DNA from: JAHWKV01 sp040905365
GTDB lineage: Bacteria; Actinomycetota; CADDZG01; JAHWKV01
Length of the DNA: 64,000 bases
Assembly (NCBI GenBank): GCA_040905365.1
Contig: JBBDRQ010000072.1
Span: 17,035-81,034 of the forward strand
Direction: 5' to 3'
A program made the translations under genes and the position numbers. Shown piece by piece: positions 1 to 8,490 of the stretch. Position 1 is the stretch's first letter; the number at the start of each line of letters is the position of its first letter. A model generated the notes under the pieces. The model was given only the letters and a program-made list of their open reading frames with translations, searched no databases and had not been told where the DNA came from.

Positions 1-28
1 CGTTGCTTGCGGGCATAGGATTCATGGA

Positions 29-2386
29 GTGAAATCGACCTTCAACAGAGTCCTGCTGGGACAGCCCCTTTCAATGCATTCAGAGCAGCACCACCGCCCG
101 CCCAAACGCAGTGCACTGGCGGTCTTCTCTTCCAACCCTCTTTCCTCCAGCGCCTACGCCACCGATGAGATTCTGCTGATTCTTCTGGCGGGAGGGACTG
201 CCGCGGCGGCTTTCTCCGTTCCCGTCGCTCTGTCGGTGCTGCTGGTAATGGCCGCGGTAATCTTCTCCTACCGCCTGACAATCCGAGCCTACCCCGATGG
301 GGGCGGCGCTTACCTGGCCGCCCTCGACCACCTGGGCGCCCCGCCCGGGCTGATGGCGGCGTCGGCCTTGGTGATCAACTACGTCCTAACGGTGGCGGTG
401 AGCATTTCCGCCGCAGTCGCGGCGATGAGCGCGGCGGTACCGGAGGTAAGGGACTATAAACTGGCCCTGGCCCTGGCGGGCGTCGGCCTGATCGCCGCGC
501 TGAACCTAAGGGGACTCAGGGAATCGGGAACGCTTTTCGCCATACCCACCTACGGCTTTGTACTTGCCATGGGCACGATGATCGTCGTGGGGCTGATCCG
601 CGCGTCCACCGGAGAGCTAACCCCCAACCCTGCCTTCGAACCGGAACTGGTACAGCCGGTTACCGCGTTCCTCCTGCTGCGCGCCTTTGCCGCCGGTTCC
701 ACCGCGTTGAGCGGCATAGAGACCATCTCAAGCCGGCTAAGAACGTTCAGACCGCCCGAATCACGAAACGCCGCCCAGACATTGCTGATCATCGGCGTAA
801 TACTGGGAAGCTTGTTCTTGGGGATCACGTTCCTGGCGCGAGCGGTCAACGTCAATCCGGCGCTTATCGGGGAGGGCGCCACCGTCACCTCACAGGTCGC
901 CCGAGGGGTCTTCGGCGGGAACCATCCGATGTACTATCTGGTCCAAACTTTGATCGCCGCTATTTTGGTATTGGCGGCCGGCACCGCCTACGCCGACTTC
1001 CCCCGGCTGGCGTCAATCCTTGCCAAAGACCGCTATTTGCCCAGATCCCTCAGCCGGCACGGAACCCGCAGAACCTCCACCCACTCGGTAACCATCCTGA
1101 CCGCCGCGGCGGCCGGGTTGCTGATCGGCTACGGCGCCGACTTGCACCGACTTATCCCGCTGTACGTGCTCGGGGTCTTCACCACATTTACCCTTTCGCA
1201 AGCCGGGGTGGTCTCGATGACCCTAAACGAGCGGCGAAAAGCGATAGGCCTTGCCAAGACACCCGACCCGGCGTGGCGATTAAAGGTGATCATAGGAAGC
1301 TTTGGCGCCATCGCCACCTTCGTCGCGCTGATGGTCGTTGGATCGACGGAGTTCCTGGTTCCCCCGGCATCGGGCCGCAACGGCGGTTTTCGGGGAGGGA
1401 CTTGGCAGGTGATGGTCCTGATTCCCACGCTGGCCTGGCTGATGTGGAAAATGCACCTGCACTACCTGTCCGTGGAAAAGAAGCTGGAGTTTACCGGCGA
1501 CATTCCTCAGATGCGTAGCGAAAAGGTGGTGTTGGTGCTGTCTCGCTTCAGGGGCGCGACCAAAGCTCTGGCCTTTGCCCGGACCATCGCACCCACGGAG
1601 TTGAGGGCCGTCGCCTTTCGCTGCTCCGAGCAGGGACTTGCGGATCTCAACAACCGCTGGGCGTCGATGGGCGTGCGCACTCCCATAGAGCCGGTAGGCA
1701 ACGAAATCAAGGACGTAATCAAGTTCGTCGACTCGATGGGTCCGACTTCGCGCGAGCCGGTAACCCTGATCTTCCCCGATCCCCACTACACCACTTGGTT
1801 GGGCCATTTCCTCAATAACCGCAACAGCCTCAAGCTGAAGAAGGCGTTCCTGTTCAAAAGCGGCACGGTGCTGGTTAGCATTCCCTACGAGGCGACCAGG
1901 GAACCTGAACCGCGCCGGCTCCAAGCTCCGGGGCGCTTGGCTCTGGTGGTGGCAGTGTCCGCAGTCAACCAGTCCACAGTCCGAGCGGTGCGCTACGCGG
2001 AGTCGCTAAACCCCGCCGAGCTCAAAGCGATTTCTATTCAGGTGGAGCCGGGAGCCGCCGAGCGCCTTACCGACGAGTGGGGCCGCTCCGGCCTTACGGT
2101 CCCCCTGGAGATCGTCGATTCGCCGTTCGGCGACCTGGTGGAGCCGCTGAAACGGGAGCTGCGCGCCCTGGGACCCAACACCAACGACGCGATAGGCGTG
2201 GTAGTGCCCGAGTTCGTCGTTCCACATTGGTGGCAGGCGCTCCTGCACACGCAGACCGCGTTCTTCATCAAGGCCGCCCTACTGTTCGAGCCCGAGATCA
2301 TCGTGATCAACGTGCCCCTGCGCGTACACCCGCCCAAGCAAAAAACCAAACGCCTACCCGAGTCGAGCCAAAGTACCAAGCCATAA
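29..2386 (+). CDS. APC-superfamily amino acid permease with long cytoplasmic C-terminal region
   Basis: Predicted inner-membrane secondary transporter of the amino acid-polyamine-organocation type, substrate unknown. The N-terminus (RVLLGQPL, then ALAVFSSNPLSSSAYATDEIL) matches the conserved entry to TM1 in this family. About twelve hydrophobic segments follow to roughly residue 475, and the last 300 residues are soluble and look like two similar alpha/beta units, as in other large permeases of this group. The GTG at 29 is the first usable start, but the reading frame stays open to the window edge, so the true start may lie upstream; ATG at 74 would cut into the conserved N-terminal block. 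It converges with the pyrophosphatase gene. Family assignment is firm; substrate is not inferable. Confidence 0.8.
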   Translation: MKSTFNRVLLGQPLSMHSEQHHRPPKRSALAVFSSNPLSSSAYATDEILLILLAGGTAAAAFSVPVALSVLLVMAAVIFSYRLTIRAYPDGGGAYLAALDHLGAPPGLMAASALVINYVLTVAVSISAAVAAMSAAVPEVRDYKLALALAGVGLIAALNLRGLRESGTLFAIPTYGFVLAMGTMIVVGLIRASTGELTPNPAFEPELVQPVTAFLLLRAFAAGSTALSGIETISSRLRTFRPPESRNAAQTLLIIGVILGSLFLGITFLARAVNVNPALIGEGATVTSQVARGVFGGNHPMYYLVQTLIAAILVLAAGTAYADFPRLASILAKDRYLPRSLSRHGTRRTSTHSVTILTAAAAGLLIGYGADLHRLIPLYVLGVFTTFTLSQAGVVSMTLNERRKAIGLAKTPDPAWRLKVIIGSFGAIATFVALMVVGSTEFLVPPASGRNGGFRGGTWQVMVLIPTLAWLMWKMHLHYLSVEKKLEFTGDIPQMRSEKVVLVLSRFRGATKALAFARTIAPTELRAVAFRCSEQGLADLNNRWASMGVRTPIEPVGNEIKDVIKFVDSMGPTSREPVTLIFPDPHYTTWLGHFLNNRNSLKLKKAFLFKSGTVLVSIPYEATREPEPRRLQAPGRLALVVAVSAVNQSTVRAVRYAESLNPAELKAISIQVEPGAAERLTDEWGRSGLTVPLEIVDSPFGDLVEPLKRELRALGPNTNDAIGVVVPEFVVPHWWQALLHTQTAFFIKAALLFEPEIIVINVPLRVHPPKQKTKRLPESSQSTKP

Positions 2387-2388
2387 CT

Positions 2389-2439
2389 AAACGGGGGAGA
2401 CGGCTGGAGCTCTGGACCCCGCTGCCATCGTCCCCGTTT
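2389..2439. terminator. Possible bidirectional terminator between convergent genes
   Basis: AAACGGGG at 2389-2396 is the exact reverse complement of CCCCGTTT at 2432-2439, with a further short pairing inside and a T-rich end. It lies in the 78-base gap between the convergent permease and pyrophosphatase genes. The 35-base loop is long, so this is only a candidate. Confidence 0.35.
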
Positions 2440-2464
2440 TCGGGAAATCGCCGCGGTGCTTGCC

Positions 2465-4537
2465 CTACGCTACGAAGGCCGAGGCGAAGATCAGCGAGAC
2501 GATCGTCATCACCTTGATGACGATGTTCATCGACGGACCTGCGGTGTCCTTGAAGGGATCGCCCACGGTGTCGCCGATAACCGCCGCCTTGTGCTGCTCG
2601 GACCCCTTACCGCCGTGGTGGCCGGCTTCGATGTACTTTTTGGCGTTGTCCCAGGCTCCGCCCGAGTTGGCCATAAAGATCGCCAGCAGGAAGCCGGTCA
2701 CCAGCGCTCCGGCCAGCAGACCGCCCAACGCCTCGGCGCTTATGAAGCCCACCACCAGCGGCAGGGCCACGGCCAGCGACCCCGGGATCACCATCTCCTT
2801 GAGAGCGGCTGCGGTGGCGATATCGACCGCCTTGGCGTAGTCGGCCTTGGCGTCGGTGGAGCCGTCCAGCAGGCCCTTGATGGTCTTGAACTGGCGGCGC
2901 ACCTCCTCGATCATTTTGAAAGCCGCCCGCCCGACCGCGTTGATCGTCAGGCTCGCAAACAGGAACGGGAACATCCCGCCCAGGAACAAGCCCACCACGA
3001 CACCCACGTTGGTGATATCGATGGATTCCAGGCCCACCGCCTGGGTAAACGCCGCAAACAGAGCCAGCGACGTAACTGCGGCCGAACCGATCGCAAAACC
3101 CTTGCCCAGTGCCGCCGTGGTGTTGCCGAGCGAGTCCAGCTCGTCGGTTGCCGCACGCACATCGGGGGGAAGGTGCGCCATCTCAGCTATACCGCCGGCG
3201 TTGTCGGCGATTGGGCCGTAGGCGTCCACGGCAACCGTGATGCCGAGGGTGGACAAAACACCGATGGCGGCGATGGCGACGCCGTAAATGCCGCCGCCCT
3301 CTCCGATCGCCCAAAACCCGGTGTAGAACGCCCCTCCGACTCCGGCGGCCACCACGATGACACTGAAAGCAGCCGATTTCATACCCTCCGCGATTCCCGC
3401 AAGGATGACCGTAGCCGGGCCGGTCTCCGCCTGCCGGGCGATGTTCTTGACCGACTTGTAGTGGTCCGAGGTGAAGATCTCGGAGATTTTGCCCACTAGT
3501 ACTCCCACCAACAGGCCGATCAGGACCGAGAAAAAGATCCCGATCGGATTCTCCACACCCGGGGTGTCCGAGAAGATCCACAAAGTCAAGCCAAGGACCC
3601 CGAAGGTGGTCAGCACCGCGGCCACATTGCCGCCTCGGTGCAACGCCTTGGAGAGGTTGGCTTCCTTACCCGATACCCTCACGAAAAAAGAGCCGATGAT
3701 CGCCGAGAACATGCCCACGGCCGCGACGGCCAGCGGGAAGATGATCATCTCGCCGACGTAGCCGCGGCCGGCAAAGGCCAGGGCCGCGTACGCGATCGGC
3801 GCCACCAGGGAGCCGATGTAACTCTCGAACAGGTCGGCGCCCATGCCGGCTACGTCGCCGACGTTGTCGCCCACATTGTCGGCGATAACGGCCGGGTTGC
3901 GAGGATCGTCTTCGGGAATACCTGATTCCACTTTGCCCACGAGGTCGGCGCCGACGTCTGCGGCTTTGGTGAAGATGCCTCCTCCGACGCGCGCGAACAG
4001 GGCTATGGAGGAACCGCCCAGTCCTATCGCCGCCAGGACGTCGTACTGGTTCTCATCGGGAATGTCGAGAACGTTGACGAACATCAGATACCCCAGACCG
4101 ACGCCCAAAAGTCCCAGACCCGCCACGGTGAAACCCATCACTCCGCCGCCGCGAAACGCTACCGGCAACGCCTTGGCCACGCCCCCGGACCGAGCGGCCT
4201 CGGCGGTACGGGAGTTGGCCGAAGTAGCGATGCGCATCCCGATGAAGCCGGCCAGACCCGACAGCAGCGCTCCGAAGACGTAGGCCACGCTGCCCCACGG
4301 CATACCCCAGTCCAAAACGACCGAGATCAACACGGCCATCACGGCCACAAAGACCAAGATCGCCATGTATTCGCGCCGCATGAAGGCGTTGGCGCCCTCT
4401 TTGATGGCGGCGGAGATCTCCTTCATTCGGTCGTTGCCTTCGTCGTAGGCAAGTACCTGGCGCGCGTAGAAAAACGCCAGCACGAGCGCGGCGAACCCGG
4501 CTACGAGCGCGACAAACAGCAGCGCGTCATTGGACAC
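2465..4537 (-). CDS. hppA: Membrane-bound pyrophosphatase, K+-dependent type
   Basis: Integral membrane pyrophosphatase that couples PPi hydrolysis to export of H+ (or Na+). Its 690 residues and about 16 hydrophobic segments are normal for the family. The Mg-PPi binding region at residues 186-228 carries GGGIFTKAADVGADLVGK followed by DDPRNPAVIADNVGDNVGD, with the conserved Asp and Lys residues in place. At residues 471-480 the sequence is GNTTAALGKG: Ala475 and Gly478 occupy the positions that are Lys and Thr in K+-independent enzymes, so this should be a K+-stimulated pump. Whether it moves H+ or Na+ cannot be settled by eye. Start is GTG with GAGAGGG seven bases upstream. Confidence 0.95.
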   Translation of the reverse strand: MSNDALLFVALVAGFAALVLAFFYARQVLAYDEGNDRMKEISAAIKEGANAFMRREYMAILVFVAVMAVLISVVLDWGMPWGSVAYVFGALLSGLAGFIGMRIATSANSRTAEAARSGGVAKALPVAFRGGGVMGFTVAGLGLLGVGLGYLMFVNVLDIPDENQYDVLAAIGLGGSSIALFARVGGGIFTKAADVGADLVGKVESGIPEDDPRNPAVIADNVGDNVGDVAGMGADLFESYIGSLVAPIAYAALAFAGRGYVGEMIIFPLAVAAVGMFSAIIGSFFVRVSGKEANLSKALHRGGNVAAVLTTFGVLGLTLWIFSDTPGVENPIGIFFSVLIGLLVGVLVGKISEIFTSDHYKSVKNIARQAETGPATVILAGIAEGMKSAAFSVIVVAAGVGGAFYTGFWAIGEGGGIYGVAIAAIGVLSTLGITVAVDAYGPIADNAGGIAEMAHLPPDVRAATDELDSLGNTTAALGKGFAIGSAAVTSLALFAAFTQAVGLESIDITNVGVVVGLFLGGMFPFLFASLTINAVGRAAFKMIEEVRRQFKTIKGLLDGSTDAKADYAKAVDIATAAALKEMVIPGSLAVALPLVVGFISAEALGGLLAGALVTGFLLAIFMANSGGAWDNAKKYIEAGHHGGKGSEQHKAAVIGDTVGDPFKDTAGPSMNIVIKVMTIVSLIFASAFVA

Positions 4538-4762
4538 TTAAGACCCTCTCACTAGTCGATCAACATGGCGGCACTTTACCTACGCCGGAAGGGGACTCAC
4601 CCATCTGGGGCGATGCCCCTACACCAGACATTGCGGGGAAAGAAGCCTCCATCCATTTCTCGTTCTAAATTTCTAGTTCTATTTCTAGTATCGGTAGGCA
4701 GCCCGCGCACGGGGCGCGCAGCGCTTCAGACGCTGGCGATTATACCGACTTGCCAATAACCC
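4538..4762. other. Non-coding leader upstream of hppA
   Basis: No credible gene is visible. The stretch contains an AT-rich run (about 4661-4690) with short TTTCTAGT/TTCTAT iterations, which stands out from the GC-rich surroundings and could hold the minus-strand hppA promoter. I could not assign -35/-10 boxes with confidence. Confidence 0.5.
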
Positions 4763-4930
4763 GCTAGTGCCGTGACCACTAGCGTTTGCGAGGTTTGGAG
4801 CGCGTGAGGTGTTTCCTGGCAAGGCCGCACTGAGCGCCGCTAGCTTCGCCCTAACGGTGCGAGGGAGAACGCAGCCAGGGGGCAGCTCACGCCGCCAAAC
4901 GCCCCGAAGGTTGGTGGTCACGGCACTAGC
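4763..4930. repeat. Palindromic repeat element, full-length copy with 17-bp perfect inverted ends
   Basis: The left end at 4763-4779 (GCTAGTGCCGTGACCAC) is an exact reverse complement of 4914-4930. Further in, TTTGGAGCGCGTGAG on the left pairs imperfectly with CTCACGCCGCCAAA on the right, so the 168-bp unit can fold into one long hairpin. There is no open reading frame of note inside. Its left part (4776-4828) recurs with 46 of 53 identities at 11861-11913, and its right part recurs at 53076-53130. The arrangement suggests a MITE-like or REP-like non-autonomous element. No target-site duplication is obvious. Confidence 0.75.
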
Positions 4931-4981
4931 TCAATGCGGTCGGCGTTTGAGTCTTTCGATCGGTTGGGCCACAATGCCCGA

Positions 4982-5614
4982 GTGAACCCGAGCGGACGTT
5001 GCCTCAGAGCCCTAGCGCTGGCCGCCGCTTTGGTTATCTTCGTTCCGGCTTGCGGTGACGACTCGGAAACGGGCTCCAGGGGCAGCGATGCCGGCGACGC
5101 GGACCCCGGCGAAGTCTCATCGGATTTCAAACTGCTCGAGATCGTGGCAGCCGATCCACTGGACAGCCCCGAAGGCGTCGAGAAAGTCCAGGGGGAGGGG
5201 CCCAAGGTCGTCGCTCTGCTAAACCGCCTCTACGACATCGCCTTCTTGGATCCCGAGCTGTGGGAAGAAGGAGAGCATTCACAGATGTTGGAGTTGTTCA
5301 CCGACCAAGGTCGCGAGCAGGTGTCCCAGGATCTCGAATCCCTGGCGCTTGGGGAGCTGGCGTCCCAGTTCGAGCGGATAACCCCCGACAAGCAAGAGGT
5401 GACCAAAGTGACCTTCTTCGTCGGTGACAATCTGACCACGCCGATCGGCCTGGCCTCGGTGGTCTTCACAGCTACCGGCACTCCGGCGGACGACGAACTG
5501 GAACCGTTGACGATAGCGCAAACCGCCAACTACTGGGTGACCTTTGACGACGGCTACAAGATCTCGGCTTACTCGGCGGTTCTCGGAATCGATGAGCAAG
5601 AGGACCAGGAATGA
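4982..5614 (+). CDS. Predicted lipoprotein of unknown function
   Basis: Exported lipoprotein, function not recognised. The GTG at 4982 gives a compact lipoprotein signal (basic start, Leu/Ala-rich core, then VPAC with the lipidated Cys at residue 24). An ATG at 4934 in the same frame would add 16 residues that spoil the signal peptide and begin at the edge of the palindromic repeat. After the Cys comes an acidic Ser/Gly/Asp linker, then a roughly 150-residue domain that ends GIDEQEDQE, resembling small NTF2-like extracytoplasmic domains only in general character. Its stop overlaps the start of the LCP gene by four bases, so the two are probably translationally coupled and share an envelope role. 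Confidence 0.75.
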   Translation: MNPSGRCLRALALAAALVIFVPACGDDSETGSRGSDAGDADPGEVSSDFKLLEIVAADPLDSPEGVEKVQGEGPKVVALLNRLYDIAFLDPELWEEGEHSQMLELFTDQGREQVSQDLESLALGELASQFERITPDKQEVTKVTFFVGDNLTTPIGLASVVFTATGTPADDELEPLTIAQTANYWVTFDDGYKISAYSAVLGIDEQEDQE

Positions 5615-6534
5615 CCGCCGGATACCGGAGCATGCGCACCCGAACGACCCTGATCTCGGTGCTGGTTCTGCTCGGGTTGACGCTCGGCGCGGCCTGGTGG
5701 CTGGTCGCTCCGGTGCTGGCCGCAAGCCCAACCGAGGACACCGCGGTCGAGATCCGCAAAGTAGCAGCATCGAACTGGTATCCCACCTCCGGGGAGCCGC
5801 TGTTCATAGCTGTGCTGGGCAGCGACACTCGCAACGGTCCGCCCAGCGGAGGCGGCGGCCGTTGCGACGCGATTCACATCGTCGCCATCAACCCACAGGA
5901 AAAGGCCGGTACCATTTTGAACATCCCCCGGGACACCTACGTAGCCGTCCCGGGCATGGGCAGGACCAAAATCAACGCCGCCTGCACCCGCGGCGCGCCG
6001 ACCATGGTCCAAGCCCTGCAAAACCACACCGGGCTGCCTATCCATTACTACGCCATCACCGAGTTCAGCAACTTCGTCGCGCTCATCAACGAGACCGGTG
6101 CAATCAATGTGCCCGTACCCTACGCAATGCGGGACTCGCCTTCGGGAGCCCACTTCCCGCAAGGCAACGCGCTTATGAACGGCACCCAAGCTCTGGCCTT
6201 TAGCCGCAACCGCAAGGACACCCCCAGAGGTGACTTCAGCCGGACCGAAAACCAGGGGATATTCATGAAGGCGATGCACACCAAGTTTCGGGAGGAGACC
6301 GCGATGGATCTGCACCGGGTCTTCGATTATATCAAAGCGGCCCGGCGCCACGTCCAAACCGACGTGCCCGTGTCGGAGATAGTGCAGTTGGCGATGCTGG
6401 CCAGGGATATAGATCCGGCCGACATAGCCAACCTGACCATACCCGGCTCGACCGGCATGGCCGGACGGGCCAGCGTCGTCTTCCCTGCACCGGGAGACAT
6501 CTACACTAGAGTGAAAGATGATGGTATTTACTGA
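5611..6534 (+). CDS. LytR-CpsA-Psr (LCP) family cell-wall glycopolymer ligase
   Basis: LCP proteins transfer undecaprenyl-linked glycopolymers onto peptidoglycan (or arabinogalactan-type polymers in some actinobacteria) on the outer face of the membrane. There is one N-terminal membrane anchor (about residues 12-32). The LCP domain shows FIAVLGSDTR, then CDAIHIVAINP, then ILNIPRDTYVAVPG with the conserved Arg-Asp, and KINAAC, in the usual order, and ends with the ALAFSRNRKD...GDFSRTENQ block that holds the conserved arginines. At 307 residues it lacks the long C-terminal LytR_C domain. Start ATGA overlaps the lipoprotein stop, so both are likely one transcript. Confidence 0.9.
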   Translation: MTAGYRSMRTRTTLISVLVLLGLTLGAAWWLVAPVLAASPTEDTAVEIRKVAASNWYPTSGEPLFIAVLGSDTRNGPPSGGGGRCDAIHIVAINPQEKAGTILNIPRDTYVAVPGMGRTKINAACTRGAPTMVQALQNHTGLPIHYYAITEFSNFVALINETGAINVPVPYAMRDSPSGAHFPQGNALMNGTQALAFSRNRKDTPRGDFSRTENQGIFMKAMHTKFREETAMDLHRVFDYIKAARRHVQTDVPVSEIVQLAMLARDIDPADIANLTIPGSTGMAGRASVVFPAPGDIYTRVKDDGIY

Positions 6535-6570
6535 CGCTCCGCGTCCCTTCGACTCCAGCGAATAGCTCCA

Positions 6571-7584
6571 TTGGAGCACTCCTTCTGGCTCTACGCCGGC
6601 TTCCTTGCTTTCGTCGTAGCCGCGCTGCTCATCGATCTGAAAGTCTTTCACTCCGAAGCCAGGAAGGTGACCACCAAAGAAGCCGGGGTATGGGCAACGA
6701 TTTGGATCGGGCTCGGCATAGCCTTCGGTATCGGCGTCTACTTCTGGATGGGCCCGACATCCGCAGGCGAATACTTCGCCGGCTTTCTAATCGAAAAGGC
6801 ACTTTCGGTAGACAACATCTTTGTCTTCCTGGTGATCTTCGGCTACTTCAGGGTCCGGCCCGAACACCAGCACCAAGTGCTGTTCTTCGGCATCCTCGGC
6901 GCGATCGTCTTCCGCGGGCTGTTCATAGCAGCCGGCATCACCCTCATCAACCGCTTCGAGTGGGTCCTTTACCTAATGGGAGCGCTGCTGCTGTACAGCG
7001 CCTACAAGATCGGCAGGGGAACCGACTCCGTCCACCCCGAGGACAACCCGGTGCTCAAGCTGTTTCGAAGGACCTTTCCCACCACCAGCCAGTACCACGG
7101 ACAGAAGCTCTTCGTCAGAGAAGGCGGCCGCCGGGTCGCCACTCCGCTGTTCGTCGTGCTGCTGGTGATAGAGGTAACCGACGTCGCCTTCGCCGTGGAC
7201 TCCATACCGGCGATCTTCGCCATCACACGCGACCCGTTTATCATCCTCACCTCGAACGTCTTTGCGATTCTGGGCCTGCGGGCCCTGTACTTCCTACTGG
7301 CCTCCAGCATCGAGCGGTTCCACCTGCTGAAGTACGGTCTGGCGTTCATTCTGGCGTTCGTAGGCGTAAAGATGCTGGCGGCCGAGTTCTGGCACCCGCC
7401 CATTGGACTGTCGCTCGCGGTCATAGTGGGCGCCTTGGTTGTAACGGTCGTGGCGTCGCTGAAGACAACCCCCAGCCACGAGGTCCCCGACGAGCTGCCG
7501 GACCCAGAAAATACCCTCGGCCTCGAAGAGCCGGAGGACTCCGCGCAACAGGACGCACGGGGCGGCGGCGGGGGTAGGACCTAA
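6571..7584 (+). CDS. TerC/Alx family integral membrane protein
   Basis: Polytopic membrane protein of the TerC family, members of which are linked to tellurite resistance or Mn2+ export. Diagnostic blocks are FLIEKALSVDNIFVFLVIFG with its membrane aspartate, and EVTDVAFAVDSIPAIFAI later in the chain; both acidic motifs are intact. Length (337 residues, about nine membrane segments and an acidic tail) is usual. The only start that keeps the first membrane segment is TTG at 6571, and no convincing ribosome-binding site precedes it. It sits 36 bases after the LCP gene and may be co-transcribed. No yybP-ykoY-type Mn riboswitch can fit in that gap. Confidence 0.88.
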   Translation: MEHSFWLYAGFLAFVVAALLIDLKVFHSEARKVTTKEAGVWATIWIGLGIAFGIGVYFWMGPTSAGEYFAGFLIEKALSVDNIFVFLVIFGYFRVRPEHQHQVLFFGILGAIVFRGLFIAAGITLINRFEWVLYLMGALLLYSAYKIGRGTDSVHPEDNPVLKLFRRTFPTTSQYHGQKLFVREGGRRVATPLFVVLLVIEVTDVAFAVDSIPAIFAITRDPFIILTSNVFAILGLRALYFLLASSIERFHLLKYGLAFILAFVGVKMLAAEFWHPPIGLSLAVIVGALVVTVVASLKTTPSHEVPDELPDPENTLGLEEPEDSAQQDARGGGGGRT

Positions 7585-7609
7585 GCCGGAGGCCGCGTCC
7601 CGCATTAGG

Positions 7610-8011
7610 CTAGGGCAAGTTGACGTCGGCGCGTGATTTGGCGGTGACCTCCGTGGTGCCGGACAGCCCGGGCAGCACCATGCTGACCGGAACCGAAACC
7701 GTGACTACTGCGCTGGTCGTACCCATCTCGCATTCACACGAGGTGAGCACCGCCCCGTTAGCCGCAGCGTACTCCTCAGCCTTTTGGTGAGGGTCTATGC
7801 CAATAGCGGGTATCAGCTCGGCGGCGGCGGCCAGGGAGGCGAAGTCGGCAGCGGTCTGCGCCCGTGTGCGAGCCATGAACAAACCGGCCAGGTCGGCCAG
7901 CCCCATCAAGAACACCATAGCCATAGCCGCACCGCCCAGCAGAGCGATGGACGCGTTACCTCTTTCGCAGGCCCGGCTAGTACTAGTACTAGTACTAGTA
8001 CTAGACCTCAT
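7610..8011 (-). CDS. TadE-like pilus-assembly protein (secretion-neighbourhood TadE/TadG type)
   Basis: Small membrane protein of the type found at the end of actinobacterial tad clusters ('helicase/secretion neighborhood TadE-like'). After a Ser-Thr repeat and the motif RGNASI comes one hydrophobic helix and the characteristic ARTRAQTAADFASLAAAAEL helix; a roughly 60-residue beta-rich end follows, with the pair CEC. Its ATGA start overlaps the tadE stop. The first twelve residues are encoded by a (CTAGTA)n tract, so the N-terminal length may vary between strains. Predicted role is a minor pseudopilin or anchoring component of the Flp pilus. Confidence 0.8.
   Translation of the reverse strand: MRSSTSTSTSTSRACERGNASIALLGGAAMAMVFLMGLADLAGLFMARTRAQTAADFASLAAAAELIPAIGIDPHQKAEEYAAANGAVLTSCECEMGTTSAVVTVSVPVSMVLPGLSGTTEVTAKSRADVNLP
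7977..8004. repeat. Hexanucleotide tandem repeat (CTAGTA)4 + CTAG
   Basis: Four perfect copies of CTAGTA plus a partial fifth, within the first codons of the TadE-like gene, where they encode alternating Ser and Thr. Because the unit is six bases, copy-number change keeps the reading frame. Confidence 0.95.
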
Positions 8012-8475
8012 GGCGCGTCGTCGGAGCGTTCTATGCGCATGGTGGCCGAAGCCTGCAGCGTCAGATTGCTAACCATTGCCCCTACTATCGGCAAAGGCGC
8101 CGGGGGGGCGCTGACCTCGACTCTGGCCGGATCGCCTCGCTCGGTGCCCCTCTCGACGTTAACCGTGAGGCTGAGACCGGGAGCCGCGGCAGCCGCTGCC
8201 GAAGAAATCTTGCCGTGGTCCGGCGTGACTATGGCCTGGCGGACACCTTCCCGGGCGGCACCCAGCACCATGATTTGATCCCGAACCATGATCCCAACCT
8301 GCAGCAGCCCCAGCACCAAAAACAGCACCAGCGGCAACACCAGTGCGAGCTCCACCGTCGCCTGTCCGAGTTGCGGACTTTGAATGCTGCAGCTGCGCCC
8401 CCGCACCCCCCTGCGATGCGGGGGGCTGCAGCTCATCCGGCGGGCCTTGTCGGCGCCATTGCAAAACGCGGGCAT
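8008..8475 (-). CDS. tadE: TadE family pseudopilin
   Basis: Minor pseudopilin of the tight-adherence pilus. The defining feature is GQATVELALVLPLVLFLVLG, a short processing-type motif with Glu followed by one membrane helix, then MVRDQIMVLGAAREGVRQA, typical of TadE. The remaining part is a small beta-rich extracytoplasmic domain. The start is uncertain: ATG at 8475 yields an odd 37-residue basic leader that is read through a strong hairpin (8386-8432), so translation may begin inside or after it, for example at the GTG near 8412. The stop overlaps the next gene by four bases. Confidence 0.82.
   Translation of the reverse strand: MPAFCNGADKARRMSCSPPHRRGVRGRSCSIQSPQLGQATVELALVLPLVLFLVLGLLQVGIMVRDQIMVLGAAREGVRQAIVTPDHGKISSAAAAAAPGLSLTVNVERGTERGDPARVEVSAPPAPLPIVGAMVSNLTLQASATMRIERSDDAP
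8386..8432 (-). promoter_or_regulatory. Strong GC-rich hairpin between pilin and tadE
   Basis: GCTGCAGC at 8386-8393 pairs with 8425-8432, and CCCCCGCA at 8398-8405 pairs with TGCGGGGG at 8417-8424. No T-tract follows, so it is not a standard terminator. Lying just after the major pilin gene, it could stabilise the pilin message or attenuate downstream genes. Confidence 0.5.
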
Positions 8476-8490
8476 CCTACGCTTAGGCCC

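Noticed and set aside
2456..3499. Long plus-strand frame opposite hppA
   Set aside because: Low-complexity His/Gln/Arg/Gly-rich translation, typical of the reverse strand of a GC-rich gene, with no recognisable domain.
4565..4759. Possible 64-codon gene upstream of the palindromic repeat
   Set aside because: No ribosome-binding site, no known motif, and composition unlike the neighbouring genes.
4763..4930. Integron attC site or CRISPR repeat
   Set aside because: No RYYYAAC/GTTRRRY core sites, no integrase, and no regularly spaced array.
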